Source: Pararhodobacter marinus (GTDB lineage Bacteria > Pseudomonadota > Alphaproteobacteria > Rhodobacterales > Rhodobacteraceae). From it: a stretch of 64,000 nt of DNA. The DNA is taken from positions 350,878-414,877 of the forward strand of contig NZ_QEYD01000004.1 in assembly GCF_003122215.1 (NCBI RefSeq), written 5' to 3'. Position numbers and translations under genes: made by a program. Below are positions 8,730 to 17,306 of the stretch, piece after piece. The notes beneath the pieces are model-generated. The model made no database searches and was not told the origin of the DNA. It worked only from the letters and a program-made list of their open reading frames with translations. Every line of letters begins with the position of its first letter. Position 1 is the first letter of the stretch.

Positions 8730-10342
8730 CCGGTGAAGGCGAGCGAGCCGTAAGGTGCGCGGATGCCGTCGGGGCCGGGAACGAAGTTCTCGACATTGGC
8801 GGCGGCGATGGTGACGTAGATCGGCCGCGCCACGGGCAGGATCGGCAGATCGGTCATGGCGATCTGCTGGAAGCGCACGAAGAGTTCGCGCCGTGCCTCG
8901 GGGTCGGGCTCGACCGCGGCGGCTTCCAGAACGGCGTCCATTTCCTCGCTCGCATAGCCCGTCGAGTTGACGAAAGGCGTCCCGGGCGAGGCGGCCTCGG
9001 ACCACCAGAAGCGCTGCGAGCCGATGGTCGGATCGGCGGTGACCGATCCCGGATACAGCGTCAGGTCGTAATCGTATTCGCCAAAGACCGAGCGGATGAA
9101 GGTGGGGATATCAGCGCTGATCAGTTCCAGATCGATCCCGATATCGCGGAAGTTCTGTTTCAGGAACTGGCCCATCCGCTCGTAGGTATCGCCCACGGTG
9201 GGCGCGATCAGCCGCAGGCCGAAGCGCATACCGTCCGCGTCCCGCTCGTAGCCGGCCTCGTCCAGAAGCGCGTTGGCGCGGTCGGGGTCGTAGTCGTATT
9301 GCGGTACGTCCGAGGTATGGAAATTCGGCAGCGTTTCCGGGATCGGGCTGTCGAGGATCTCGGCCAGTCCGTAATAGACCACGTCCAGCATGAGGTCGCG
9401 GTTCATCGCGTACATCAGCGCCTGACGCACTTCCAGTTTCGCCAGATGCTCGTTGCGCATGTTGGTGTGGATCATGTCGAGCGAGTTGTTCATCTCGGTG
9501 CCACGGGTCTCCACCTGGAAATCGGGGCTGTCGATGAAGCGCTGGACCTGGTTGACCGGGATCGGACCATCACCCGCCAGATGCAGTTCGCCCGCATCCA
9601 GGGCGGCGGCGCGCGCCGAAGGATCGGTGATGATGCGGATCACGAGGCGTTCGAGCTTCGGTTCGCCCTCGCCCCAGTAATTCGGGTTGGCGGCCATCAC
9701 GATGTGCGAGCCGCGCTCCCAGGTCTGGAAGACGAAGGGCCCGGTGCCCACGGGGGCGTTGTTGGCGGGGTTCTGCAGAACGTCGGTGCCCTCGTAGACA
9801 TGCTTGGGCAGCATCGGCGATTCCCAGCCGGCCAGCGCGTACATCAGCGCGGGCGCGGGTTGGCTGAGGCGGAAGATCGCGGTCAACGGATCGGGCGTTT
9901 CCACCGCCGTGACGCTGGCCAGTGTCGAGCGGCCGCGCGGGTGGTGAACCTTCAGGATTTCCATGATCGTGTATTGCACATCGGCCGAGGTGAACGGCTC
10001 GCCGTCGTGCCAGGTGACGCCGTCGCGCAGGGTGAAGGTGATCGACAACCCGTCCTCGGCCACTTCCCAGGCGGTCGCCAGCGCCGGGATCGGCGAGACG
10101 TCGAAATCGTAGTTCAGCAAGCCTTCGAGCATCTTGCCCGAAACCACCGTCACCGGCGACGCGGTGTTGAAGGCCGAGCACATGGCGTTGGGCTCGGGCG
10201 TCACGCACATGGCGAGCGTTCCCGCGGGCTGCGCGCTCAGCGGCCCGAAGGGCAGGACGCTGGCGGCAAGGCCCGCGCCCGAGGCCATCAGAAGGGCGCG
10301 GCGGCTCATGGCGAGAGGGGGATGTTGGATCTTTTTGGTCAT
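8726..10342 (-). CDS. ABC transporter substrate-binding protein, family 5 (peptide/nickel type), Tat-like signal
   Basis: Periplasmic receptor of 538 residues (family usual 500-550) that leads the importer operon. The N-terminus (MTKKIQHPPLAMSRRALLMA) carries an SRR motif with a following hydrophobic stretch ending at LSAQPAG, suggesting Tat or Sec export. Family 5 signatures are visible: LEGLLNYDFDVSPIPALATAWE, FTLRDGVTWHDGEPFTSADV and APVGTGPFVFQTWERGSH. Start 10342 was preferred because a GGGAA site lies just upstream and the frame before it is unsupported. The ligand could be a peptide, opine or another amide; the racemase next door hints at an amino-acid-like compound. Confidence 0.92.
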   Translation of the reverse strand: MTKKIQHPPLAMSRRALLMASGAGLAASVLPFGPLSAQPAGTLAMCVTPEPNAMCSAFNTASPVTVVSGKMLEGLLNYDFDVSPIPALATAWEVAEDGLSITFTLRDGVTWHDGEPFTSADVQYTIMEILKVHHPRGRSTLASVTAVETPDPLTAIFRLSQPAPALMYALAGWESPMLPKHVYEGTDVLQNPANNAPVGTGPFVFQTWERGSHIVMAANPNYWGEGEPKLERLVIRIITDPSARAAALDAGELHLAGDGPIPVNQVQRFIDSPDFQVETRGTEMNNSLDMIHTNMRNEHLAKLEVRQALMYAMNRDLMLDVVYYGLAEILDSPIPETLPNFHTSDVPQYDYDPDRANALLDEAGYERDADGMRFGLRLIAPTVGDTYERMGQFLKQNFRDIGIDLELISADIPTFIRSVFGEYDYDLTLYPGSVTADPTIGSQRFWWSEAASPGTPFVNSTGYASEEMDAVLEAAAVEPDPEARRELFVRFQQIAMTDLPILPVARPIYVTIAAANVENFVPGPDGIRAPYGSLAFTG

Positions 10343-10613
10343 GTGGTTTCCCTGTTGCGCTTGTCTTTCGGCCCTTGGGCCCCTTTGTCGGCGCCAAGCG
10401 CCGGAACGCTTTGCTGGCGGCACGGGTGACGCAGTAGGTCGAGTATTCCGGGGTGGGTGCAATCTCGCCAGTAGGGGTGTTTCAGATTCCAGTTCTGATT
10501 TTTCTGTTATCGGTCATTTCACCCGTTTCGCCTGCAATCAGCGCGCGAGGGCCGTTGCAACTGTCCCTGATCGGGTGAAAACCTGAGGGAAATCAACAGT
10601 CGGGAACCGTGAC
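10343..10613. promoter_or_regulatory. Divergent promoter region between the ABC operon and the ThDP operon
   Basis: This 271-base gap must hold the promoters of both diverging operons. It is less GC-rich in the middle (about 10480-10515, with TTCTGATTTTTCTGTTAT). A spaced inverted repeat, TTTCACCCG at 10517-10525 and CGGGTGAAA at 10572-10580, could bind a regulator twice. No start site can be placed firmly. Confidence 0.4.
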
Positions 10614-12254
10614 ATGGATCATGCGACAGGCGCAGACATGCTGGCGCTTCTGATCCGCGACTGGGCGGGTCTGCCGGTCTTCCACGTGCCGGGCGAAGGC
10701 ATTCTGGAGCTGGTCGACGCGCTCGAAGGCGCGGGCGCCGCTCTGGTATCGTGTCGCCACGAGGCCGGGGCAGTCGTGGCCGCGCAGGCGGCGGGGCTGG
10801 TCGCGGGGCGGCCCGGGATCGCGCTGGTGGGCCGGGCGCCCGGGGCGCTGAACGCGGCCCTGGCGCTGCACACCGCGCGCACCGACGGGGCGCCGATGAT
10901 CCTGATCCTGGGCCAGCCCTCGCGCGCGATCGCGGGGCGCGAGCCTTACCTGTCGAACGCCGATTTCGCTCAGGCATTCGCGCCGTCGGCCAAGTGGGTC
11001 GGGTCGTGTGACAGCGCCGCGCGGCTGGTCGAGAGCTTCTCGCGCGCGTGGAGCGAAGCCCTGAGCGGGCGGCCGGGTCCGGTGGTTCTGGCCCTGCATG
11101 AAGAGGTCTGGCACGAGAGTATCCCCCGCGCGGGCCTGCCCGGCACGGCGCCTGTGGTCCCGCGCCCGCAGGCCGCGCCCGACGATCTGGACCGGCTGGC
11201 CGATGCGCTGGCCGAGGCGCGGCGCCCGCTGATCATCGCCGGGGGCAGCGGCTGGACGGCGGCCGAGGCCGCCGCTCTGGCCGCATTCGCCTCTGAAAGC
11301 GGGATCCCGGTCGCGACCGCCTATCGTCGCCGCGACCTGATGCCCGCCAGCCATCCGCTGATGGCGGGAGAGTTGGGTATCGGCGCGGATCCGGTGCTGG
11401 CGGCGAAGGTGGCCGAGGCCGATTGCCTGCTGGTGCTGGGGATGCGGCTGGGCGAGATCAACACCTTCGGTGCCAATGTCTTCGAGGGTTATCGCCTGAT
11501 CGAGGCGCCTGTTCCCGCGCAGGCGGTGCATCACGTTCATCCCGATCCGGCCGAGCTGAACGCCGTCTACCGCACCCACAGCGCGATACTGGCGCATCCC
11601 GGCGACGTGGTGGCGGGGCTGCGCGCGCGCGGGCCGAAACGGCATGCGCTGACCGAATGGCCGCAAAGCCTGCGCGCCGCGCGCGAAGCGTTCACGACGG
11701 GCAGGCCCTGCCTCGGACCGCTGGACCTGAACGCCGTGTTCCGCACCCTGCGCGCGGCCTTGCCAGAGGACGCGATGCTGACCGTGGGCGCCGGCGCCTA
11801 TGCGCATTGGCCGCAGCGCTATTTCCCGCATGAGGTCTTCGGCACGCAACTCGGCCCCAAGAGCGGCGCGATGGGCTACGGCCTGCCCGCGGCCATCGGC
11901 GTGCAGGCTGCGCAGCCCGGCCGCCGGGTCGTCGCGGTGGCAGGGGACGGATGCTTCATGATGCAGGGCGAAGAGCTGGCCACGGCGGCGTTGTACCGCC
12001 TGCCCATCGTCACCATCGTGGTGAATAACAGCCTGTACGGCGCCATCGCCGCCTCGCAGAGCCGGATGTTCGGACGACGCAGCGGCACCGCGTTGGCGCC
12101 CGTCGATTTCACCGCACTGGCCGGGGCAATGGGGGTGAAGGCGTGGAAGGTCACCGCGACCGACGCCTTCGCCCCGGCCCTGCAGGACGCGCTGGCCGAA
12201 GGCGGCCCCACCCTGATCGAACTCATCACCGGCGAAGAGGCCCTGAAACCATGA
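10614..12254 (+). CDS. Thiamine-diphosphate-dependent enzyme of the acetolactate synthase/decarboxylase family
   Basis: A 546-residue ThDP enzyme with the three-domain POX/ALS layout. The N-terminal Pyr domain has the cofactor-activating glutamate E50 in RHEAG. The central domain covers roughly residues 190-320. The C-terminal PP domain has the ThDP motif GDG (D445) with NN at 471-472 at the usual spacing. Such proteins decarboxylate or ligate 2-oxo acids (acetolactate synthase, benzoylformate decarboxylase, oxalyl-CoA decarboxylase, 5-guanidino-2-oxopentanoate decarboxylase). No small regulatory subunit is nearby, so a biosynthetic role is unlikely. The stop overlaps the start of the FAD protein (ATGA), implying a two-enzyme pathway. 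Confidence 0.85.
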   Translation: MDHATGADMLALLIRDWAGLPVFHVPGEGILELVDALEGAGAALVSCRHEAGAVVAAQAAGLVAGRPGIALVGRAPGALNAALALHTARTDGAPMILILGQPSRAIAGREPYLSNADFAQAFAPSAKWVGSCDSAARLVESFSRAWSEALSGRPGPVVLALHEEVWHESIPRAGLPGTAPVVPRPQAAPDDLDRLADALAEARRPLIIAGGSGWTAAEAAALAAFASESGIPVATAYRRRDLMPASHPLMAGELGIGADPVLAAKVAEADCLLVLGMRLGEINTFGANVFEGYRLIEAPVPAQAVHHVHPDPAELNAVYRTHSAILAHPGDVVAGLRARGPKRHALTEWPQSLRAAREAFTTGRPCLGPLDLNAVFRTLRAALPEDAMLTVGAGAYAHWPQRYFPHEVFGTQLGPKSGAMGYGLPAAIGVQAAQPGRRVVAVAGDGCFMMQGEELATAALYRLPIVTIVVNNSLYGAIAASQSRMFGRRSGTALAPVDFTALAGAMGVKAWKVTATDAFAPALQDALAEGGPTLIELITGEEALKP

Positions 12255-13537
12255 GCGACATCATCGTCATCGGCGCGGGTATCGCCGGGCTGACCGCCGC
12301 CTATCGGCTGCGGCAGGCGGGCCATGCCGTCACCGTTCTGGAAGCGGGCGCCGTGCCCGGCGGGCGCGTCGGCGATCGCGAGACGCGCGGCATCCGCTAC
12401 AACGCGGGCGCGCGGCTGATCTACCCGTTTTCCAAACCGTTCAACCGGCTGCTCGACGAGCTGGGCCTGCGCGAGCAGATGGTGCCGGTGCGCAAGCTGT
12501 CGGCCCAGTGCCTCGGCACGGACGAGGACTGGCGGATCGAGCTGATGCCGGGTCCTGCCAGCCTGCTGACGCCGGGCCTGTCGCTGGCCGAACGGCTGCG
12601 CTTCGTGACCTTCGGCGCGAGGATGCTGCTGTCGCGGGCAAAGGCCGATCCCGACGACGCGGCCAGCGCGCTGGCGGCGGACCGCGTCAGCCTTGCCGAC
12701 TACACGCGGCAGAAGATCGGGCCGGGCGCGCTGGCGCGGATGGTCGATCCGGTCTTCCGGGGCACGCGGTCGTGGAACGCCGAGGACATCTCGGGCGCCT
12801 TCTTCGCCTCGACCACGCCGCATCTGATCGGGCAGGACACGGTTCATGTATTCCGCAACGGCATGGCCACGCTGCCCGAGGCACTGGCCCGGGGGCTGGA
12901 TCTGCGTTGCAACACGCGGGTCACGGCGGTGACGCGGTCCGGGACGGACTACGCGGTCGAAACCGAAAGCGGAACGCTGCAGGCCGCGCGCGTCGTCATG
13001 GCGGTCGAAGGCTCGCTGGTTTCCGGGCTGATGCCCGATCTGGCCGAGCGCCAGCGCGCCTTTTTCGACAGCGTACGCTATAATTCGCTGGGAATCGTGC
13101 ATTACCGGCTGAAGGGGGACGTCGCGCCAAGGATGAATTTCTTCGCGCGCGAGACGGCCTCGAGCATCGCCACCTACCAGCAAAGCGCGGCCAACCCGGC
13201 GACGGGGCAGGCGGCGCAGCTTTACGCGCAGCTTTCGCCCGAAGCCAATGCCCGCGCCATTGCCGAGGGGCGCACCGGCGATCTGCACGCCCTCATCGAA
13301 GAGCGGCTGTTGCAGCTTTACCCGACGCTGCACGCCGATTGCGAGGACCGGGTCGAGCAATGGATCGAACGCAAGCTGCCGACCTTCTACCCGGGCTATG
13401 CGGCGAGGATGGCGGCTTTCCGGGCCGAACAGCAGGGTGGGCTGGCCTTTTGCGGCGATTACCTGGCCCAATCCCTTTTGACCGGGGCCTCGGCCAGCGG
13501 CGAGCGGGCGGCGGCGCAGATCCTCGCCTCATTCTGA
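12251..13537 (+). CDS. FAD/NAD(P)-binding flavin amine oxidase or desaturase-like protein
   Basis: A 428-residue flavoprotein of the NAD(P)-binding-8/amine-oxidase group (protoporphyrinogen oxidase, monoamine oxidase, phytoene desaturase relatives). The N-terminus has the Rossmann dinucleotide motif (VIGAGIAGLTAAYRLR), an acidic residue after VTVLE, and the PGGRV FAD contact. The C-terminus has AFCGDYLAQSLLTGASASGE, the usual FAD-closing segment. It is translationally coupled to the ThDP enzyme by ATGA. Its last nine bases overlap the convergent AraC gene. The substrate is unknown; an oxidised amine or cyclic product of the ThDP enzyme is a guess. Confidence 0.8.
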   Translation: MSDIIVIGAGIAGLTAAYRLRQAGHAVTVLEAGAVPGGRVGDRETRGIRYNAGARLIYPFSKPFNRLLDELGLREQMVPVRKLSAQCLGTDEDWRIELMPGPASLLTPGLSLAERLRFVTFGARMLLSRAKADPDDAASALAADRVSLADYTRQKIGPGALARMVDPVFRGTRSWNAEDISGAFFASTTPHLIGQDTVHVFRNGMATLPEALARGLDLRCNTRVTAVTRSGTDYAVETESGTLQAARVVMAVEGSLVSGLMPDLAERQRAFFDSVRYNSLGIVHYRLKGDVAPRMNFFARETASSIATYQQSAANPATGQAAQLYAQLSPEANARAIAEGRTGDLHALIEERLLQLYPTLHADCEDRVEQWIERKLPTFYPGYAARMAAFRAEQQGGLAFCGDYLAQSLLTGASASGERAAAQILASF

Positions 13538-14623
13538 GGGGTCGCGCGCCTTTGCCGGGGCTGCCGCGTGCTTGGCGCTCGAGGGCAGCACCCCGAAATG
13601 CAGCTTGAAGGCCGAGGTGAAGCTGGCCTGCCGCTTGTACCCGGCGGTCTGGGCGATCTCGGCGATGGACAAATCGCCCTGCTCCAGAAGGGTCAGCGCG
13701 TAATCCATCCGGAACTTCTTGCGGTATTCGAAGATCGTGGTGCCGTAGAAGAACTTGAACCCGGCCTTCAGCTTGGTCGCATTGGTGCCCAGTTCTTTCG
13801 CGAGATTGGTGGCCGAGTAGTTCTTGGAGAAATCCGTGGCCAGCATCTCGCGCGCGCGCTCGAACATGGCGAAATCGCGCTGCGAGAAACTCTGCGCGCC
13901 TTCGTCCGAGCCGTCGTCCAGCGCATCGGCGACAAGGCAGATGATCTCGGTCAGCTTGGCCGATGCCCGCATCAGGTCGCGCGGGCCGTCGAAGGGGATG
14001 TCCCATAATGCCTGCAGCGCGCGCACGAAGGCGCTGTTGATCTTGCGCTCGACCAGAGGGATCTCGCCCGGGAGCGGGTTGAACAACCGCTCGACAGTGC
14101 TGGATTCCAGCCCGAAACTGTCGCGCAGAAGGGCCGGCGCGACATAGAGGCCCAGAAGCCGGTAGCCGCCCGGCGGAATGCGGACGGTATAGGACAGGTC
14201 GGGCGGGCAGCGCAGCGCCACCATCGTTGCTTCGTGCACGGGGTGATTGTTGCCCTGGGCAGGCGGCGGGCTGCCTTGCTCGACATCCCAGCTCAGATGC
14301 ACGGGGCCTTCGATCTGGAAATGCAGCTCGATCAGGCCCTCGTCGCGGACCTCCTCGTGGCGTTCGTCCAGCGTGTTGCAATCGGTGATGCCGCAGAAGA
14401 TCTGGTCGCGGACCGACAGGAAACGATAGAACCCGCCGCCTTCGTCCGGGGCCAGATCGACCCGCGCCGAGAACAGGCCCTGCGCGGGATCGGCCAATGT
14501 CGCATAGCGGTCAGGCCGGGCGGCGAGGCTGCGGAACACGCCCGCCAGCGTGCCGCTTTCGTCTCCGAATTCGCGCCGCCACAGGCTTTTCACGGCGGGT
14601 TGCGTGTCGCGCTGGCCGGTCAT
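13529..14623 (-). CDS. AraC-family transcriptional regulator
   Basis: A 364-residue regulator. The C-terminal 100 residues hold two helix-turn-helix motifs: NYSATNLAKELGTNATKLKA, and DLSIAEIAQTAGYKRQASF followed by the PSSAKH tail. The N-terminal 250 residues form a ligand-sensing domain of the type seen in PchR/siderophore and aromatic-acid regulators. The gene lies at the downstream end of the RidA-ALDH-GntR-Hyu cluster, convergent with the ThDP-FAD operon. Which cluster it controls is not shown by the sequence. Confidence 0.85.
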   Translation of the reverse strand: MTGQRDTQPAVKSLWRREFGDESGTLAGVFRSLAARPDRYATLADPAQGLFSARVDLAPDEGGGFYRFLSVRDQIFCGITDCNTLDERHEEVRDEGLIELHFQIEGPVHLSWDVEQGSPPPAQGNNHPVHEATMVALRCPPDLSYTVRIPPGGYRLLGLYVAPALLRDSFGLESSTVERLFNPLPGEIPLVERKINSAFVRALQALWDIPFDGPRDLMRASAKLTEIICLVADALDDGSDEGAQSFSQRDFAMFERAREMLATDFSKNYSATNLAKELGTNATKLKAGFKFFYGTTIFEYRKKFRMDYALTLLEQGDLSIAEIAQTAGYKRQASFTSAFKLHFGVLPSSAKHAAAPAKARDPSE

Positions 14624-14664
14624 GCTGGGCGGTTCCCTCCCGTGCTGGCGATGCGCGGACCAGC

Positions 14665-15039
14665 TTACCGGCGCGAGGCCGAGACCTCAATCTCGACCTT
14701 CGCGCCCGGCGCGGGAAGCTGGCAGACCAGCAGCGTGTTGGTCGGGCGCACGGCGTCGAAATGCGTCTTCAGCACCTGCGCCACGCCCTTCGCGAAACCG
14801 GCTTCGGTGATGTAGACCCGCACGGTCTTCACATCGGCCAGCGAGGCCCCGGCCTGTTCCAGCGCCCCGGAGACCGAGGCCAGCGCGTTTTCCAGCTGCG
14901 CCTCGACGCTGTCGGGAAAGGTCCCGTCGGCATCGGGGCCAAGGCTGCCCGAGACATGGATCACCGGGCCGTCGATCACCGCCTTGGCGAAACCTGCGAA
15001 ATCCTCGGCCGGAGAGCCGGAAAAGATACGGTCCTTCAT
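14665..15039 (-). CDS. RidA/YjgF-family protein lacking the canonical arginine
   Basis: A 124-residue cytoplasmic protein of the Rid family, which includes enamine/imine deaminases. Family marks are SGSLGPDADG, VKTVRVYITE and the C-terminal VEIEVSA. Where E. coli RidA has the imine-binding arginine in a PARS segment, this protein has PTNT (N101), so ordinary 2-aminoacrylate deaminase activity is doubtful. It begins three bases after the ALDH stop and probably clears a reactive intermediate of that pathway. Confidence 0.85.
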   Translation of the reverse strand: MKDRIFSGSPAEDFAGFAKAVIDGPVIHVSGSLGPDADGTFPDSVEAQLENALASVSGALEQAGASLADVKTVRVYITEAGFAKGVAQVLKTHFDAVRPTNTLLVCQLPAPGAKVEIEVSASRR

Positions 15040-15042
15040 GGC

Positions 15043-16437
15043 TTACGCTTCCTCGGATTTGCGGACGATCAGCGCCTTCTTGCGCAGGAAGCGGTGGAAC
15101 CCGCCATGGCCGTAGCGGGTGCCGCCCAGCCCCGAGACGCCGAAGGCGGTTTTCTCGGCCCGGTCGCCGACGCCGCCCATGGTGTCGAAATCGTTGATCC
15201 AGACGCCCCCGGCATTGATCCGTTCACCCACGGCGACCGCTTCTTCCTCGTCGCCGATGACGGTCGCCGACAGGCCGAAAACCGTGTCATTGGCCAGCCG
15301 GATCGCCTCTTCGGGTTCGTCGAAACGGGCGATGGGGATGATCGGGCCGAAGGTTTCGGCCTGCATGATCTCCATGTCCTGGGTGACATCGACCAGAACC
15401 GTCGGTTCGCACCAGATGCCGCCATCCTTCTCGATCAGCTTGCCGCCGGTCAGGACGCGCGCACCCTTGGCCACCGCGTCATCGAGCTGGGCCTGCAGGA
15501 TACGCGCCTGCTTGCGGAAGATGACGGGGCCCAGCTCGCCCGATTGCAACCCCTCGGTATTCATCGTCAGCGCGCGCGTGCGGGCGACGACGCGGTCTAC
15601 GAAGGTCGGATAGATGTCCCGCCCGGCATAGACGCGCTCGATCGAGCAGCAAAGCTGACCCGAATTTTCCATCGCGCCGCGCACCACGATCTCGGCCGCC
15701 TCGTCGGCATCGGCGCTGTCGAGCACCACCGCCGGGTCGTTCCCGCCCAGTTCCAGGAACGCCGTCTTGAACTGCGCAGCCGCGCGTTCCTGCACCTTGC
15801 GTCCGGTCGGCACGGAGCCGGTGAAGACCACCATGTCGGTCACATCGATCACCGCGCCGCCGGTTTCGCCGTCGCCCGCCGCGTAATCGAGAACGTCACG
15901 CAGATACTCGACCTCGGACACCGCTTTCATGAAGGGCTCGATGAAGCGCGGCGTGACTTCCGAGGGCTTGGCCAGCACGGCAGAGCCCGCCAGAAGCGCG
16001 GTGATCGCGTCGATCATCGACAGGATCAGCGGGTAGTTCCAGGGCGAGATGATCCCGACCAGCGGGTAGGGGACATATTGCTGGCGGAAACTCAGCGTGC
16101 CATCGCCCGAGCCGCCGGTGGCCGCGGCCAGCGCCTCTGCAGCGGTGGCGACGCGCATCCTGGTGATGCCCTTGAGGCCCTCGACCTCGGCCACCGACAT
16201 GGCGTGGCGCCCGGTATCGACGGACAGCGCGTCGACGATGGCGGCGTAATGGCGGTCCACCGCGTCGCACATCGCCAGCATCGCGGCCTTGCGGCCTTCA
16301 AGCCCGATCTCGGTCCATGTCCGCTGACCCGCACGCAGACGCTCGGCCCGGGCCTGCAGGGCGGGCAGGTCCGCCACCTCGATCTGATGGTCGACGATCC
16401 CGGTCCGGGGGTTCGTCACGTCGATTGCACGGCTCAT
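15043..16437 (-). CDS. NAD(P)-dependent aldehyde dehydrogenase
   Basis: A 464-residue ALDH-superfamily enzyme, close to the short succinate-semialdehyde dehydrogenase length. The glutamate base is in FLELGGNDPAVVL and the catalytic cysteine is in SGQLCCSIERVY; two cysteines are adjacent and the family nucleophile is the first after GQL. The SPWNYPL segment and PSEVTP cofactor loop are present. It is in an operon with a RidA-like protein, so the aldehyde may come from an amine or imine. The true substrate cannot be read. Confidence 0.9.
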   Translation of the reverse strand: MSRAIDVTNPRTGIVDHQIEVADLPALQARAERLRAGQRTWTEIGLEGRKAAMLAMCDAVDRHYAAIVDALSVDTGRHAMSVAEVEGLKGITRMRVATAAEALAAATGGSGDGTLSFRQQYVPYPLVGIISPWNYPLILSMIDAITALLAGSAVLAKPSEVTPRFIEPFMKAVSEVEYLRDVLDYAAGDGETGGAVIDVTDMVVFTGSVPTGRKVQERAAAQFKTAFLELGGNDPAVVLDSADADEAAEIVVRGAMENSGQLCCSIERVYAGRDIYPTFVDRVVARTRALTMNTEGLQSGELGPVIFRKQARILQAQLDDAVAKGARVLTGGKLIEKDGGIWCEPTVLVDVTQDMEIMQAETFGPIIPIARFDEPEEAIRLANDTVFGLSATVIGDEEEAVAVGERINAGGVWINDFDTMGGVGDRAEKTAFGVSGLGGTRYGHGGFHRFLRKKALIVRKSEEA

Positions 16438-16580
16438 CGGGGCAGCTCTCCGTCATGGGTTTTCAGCGCTTTGGCGCAGCATGAAGCGCGCGGCGAGCGG
16501 CGGAAAGACAGGGCCGGGCGATGCTTCCGATATCGAAAATTTTCCGCCGGAAATCCGCAGTGTGGCGGGGGCGGGGCCTG

Positions 16581-17243
16581 TCAGCGCGGAAGCGCCATCG
16601 CCTTGTAGGCTACCTGCGCGCGGTCGAGCGTGGCGAGATAGCGCGCCGCCGCCGCGTCGCGGTCGCCGCGCGCCAGCGCCGCGACGACGGCCGCGTGATC
16701 CTCGGCCACCGCCGCGCGATTGGCGCCCTCGGCCAGTGTCACGCTGCGATAGGCCTGCATCCGGTCGTTGCAGTGATCGGCGATCTCGGTCAGGAACCGG
16801 TTCGCGCAAAGGTCGAACAGCGCCCGGCGGAAGGCGGTATTGGCGGCGATGAAATCGCGCGGCGCATCGCCCCGGATCGCTGCCTTCTCGGCCTCGGACG
16901 CGGCCCTGAGGGCCGTCACGTCCGGCGCATCGGGGATCTGCCGCAGGATGTCGGCTTCCAGGAGAAGCCGGGTGTGGAACATATGCGCGACCTCGTCGCG
17001 GCTGAGCAGGGGCAGGCAATAGCCCCGTCCGCGCTCGGTCAGGATGCCGTTGCCGACAAGCCGGAACAGCGCCTCGCGGATCGGCGTGCGCGAGGTTTCG
17101 AGCGCCGTGGCCAGTGCGGGTTCGGTGATCAGGTCGTCAGGGCCGTAATCGCCGCTGCGGATCGCCTCGAGCACCCAGTCGAAGACCTGATCGCTGAGCC
17201 TTGCGCGGCGCAGGATACGGGGTTTGGCCGGGGTCGGAATCAT
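16581..17243 (-). CDS. GntR-family regulator, FCD (FadR) subfamily
   Basis: A 220-residue repressor-type protein. The N-terminal winged helix reads ITEPALATALETSRTPIREAL and the alpha-helical FCD effector domain follows from about residue 95 (FIAANTAFRRALFD). The start is ATG 17243, since the longer open frame adds an unsupported proline/arginine-rich stretch. It sits between hyuB and the aldehyde dehydrogenase on the same strand and is the best candidate to control that cluster. The inverted repeat at 21054-21070, before hyuA, is a plausible target. Confidence 0.88.
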   Translation of the reverse strand: MIPTPAKPRILRRARLSDQVFDWVLEAIRSGDYGPDDLITEPALATALETSRTPIREALFRLVGNGILTERGRGYCLPLLSRDEVAHMFHTRLLLEADILRQIPDAPDVTALRAASEAEKAAIRGDAPRDFIAANTAFRRALFDLCANRFLTEIADHCNDRMQAYRSVTLAEGANRAAVAEDHAAVVAALARGDRDAAAARYLATLDRAQVAYKAMALPR

Positions 17244-17306
17244 GGGGCGTCCTGTCGGTATTCGGGGGCGCAGGATAGGGGGCCTGCCGGGGCGGGACAA
17301 CGCCCC

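Noticed and set aside
14497..16608. A 703-codon plus-strand frame over the RidA and aldehyde dehydrogenase genes
   Set aside because: It is the antisense shadow of GC-rich genes with clear catalytic motifs, and has no recognisable fold.
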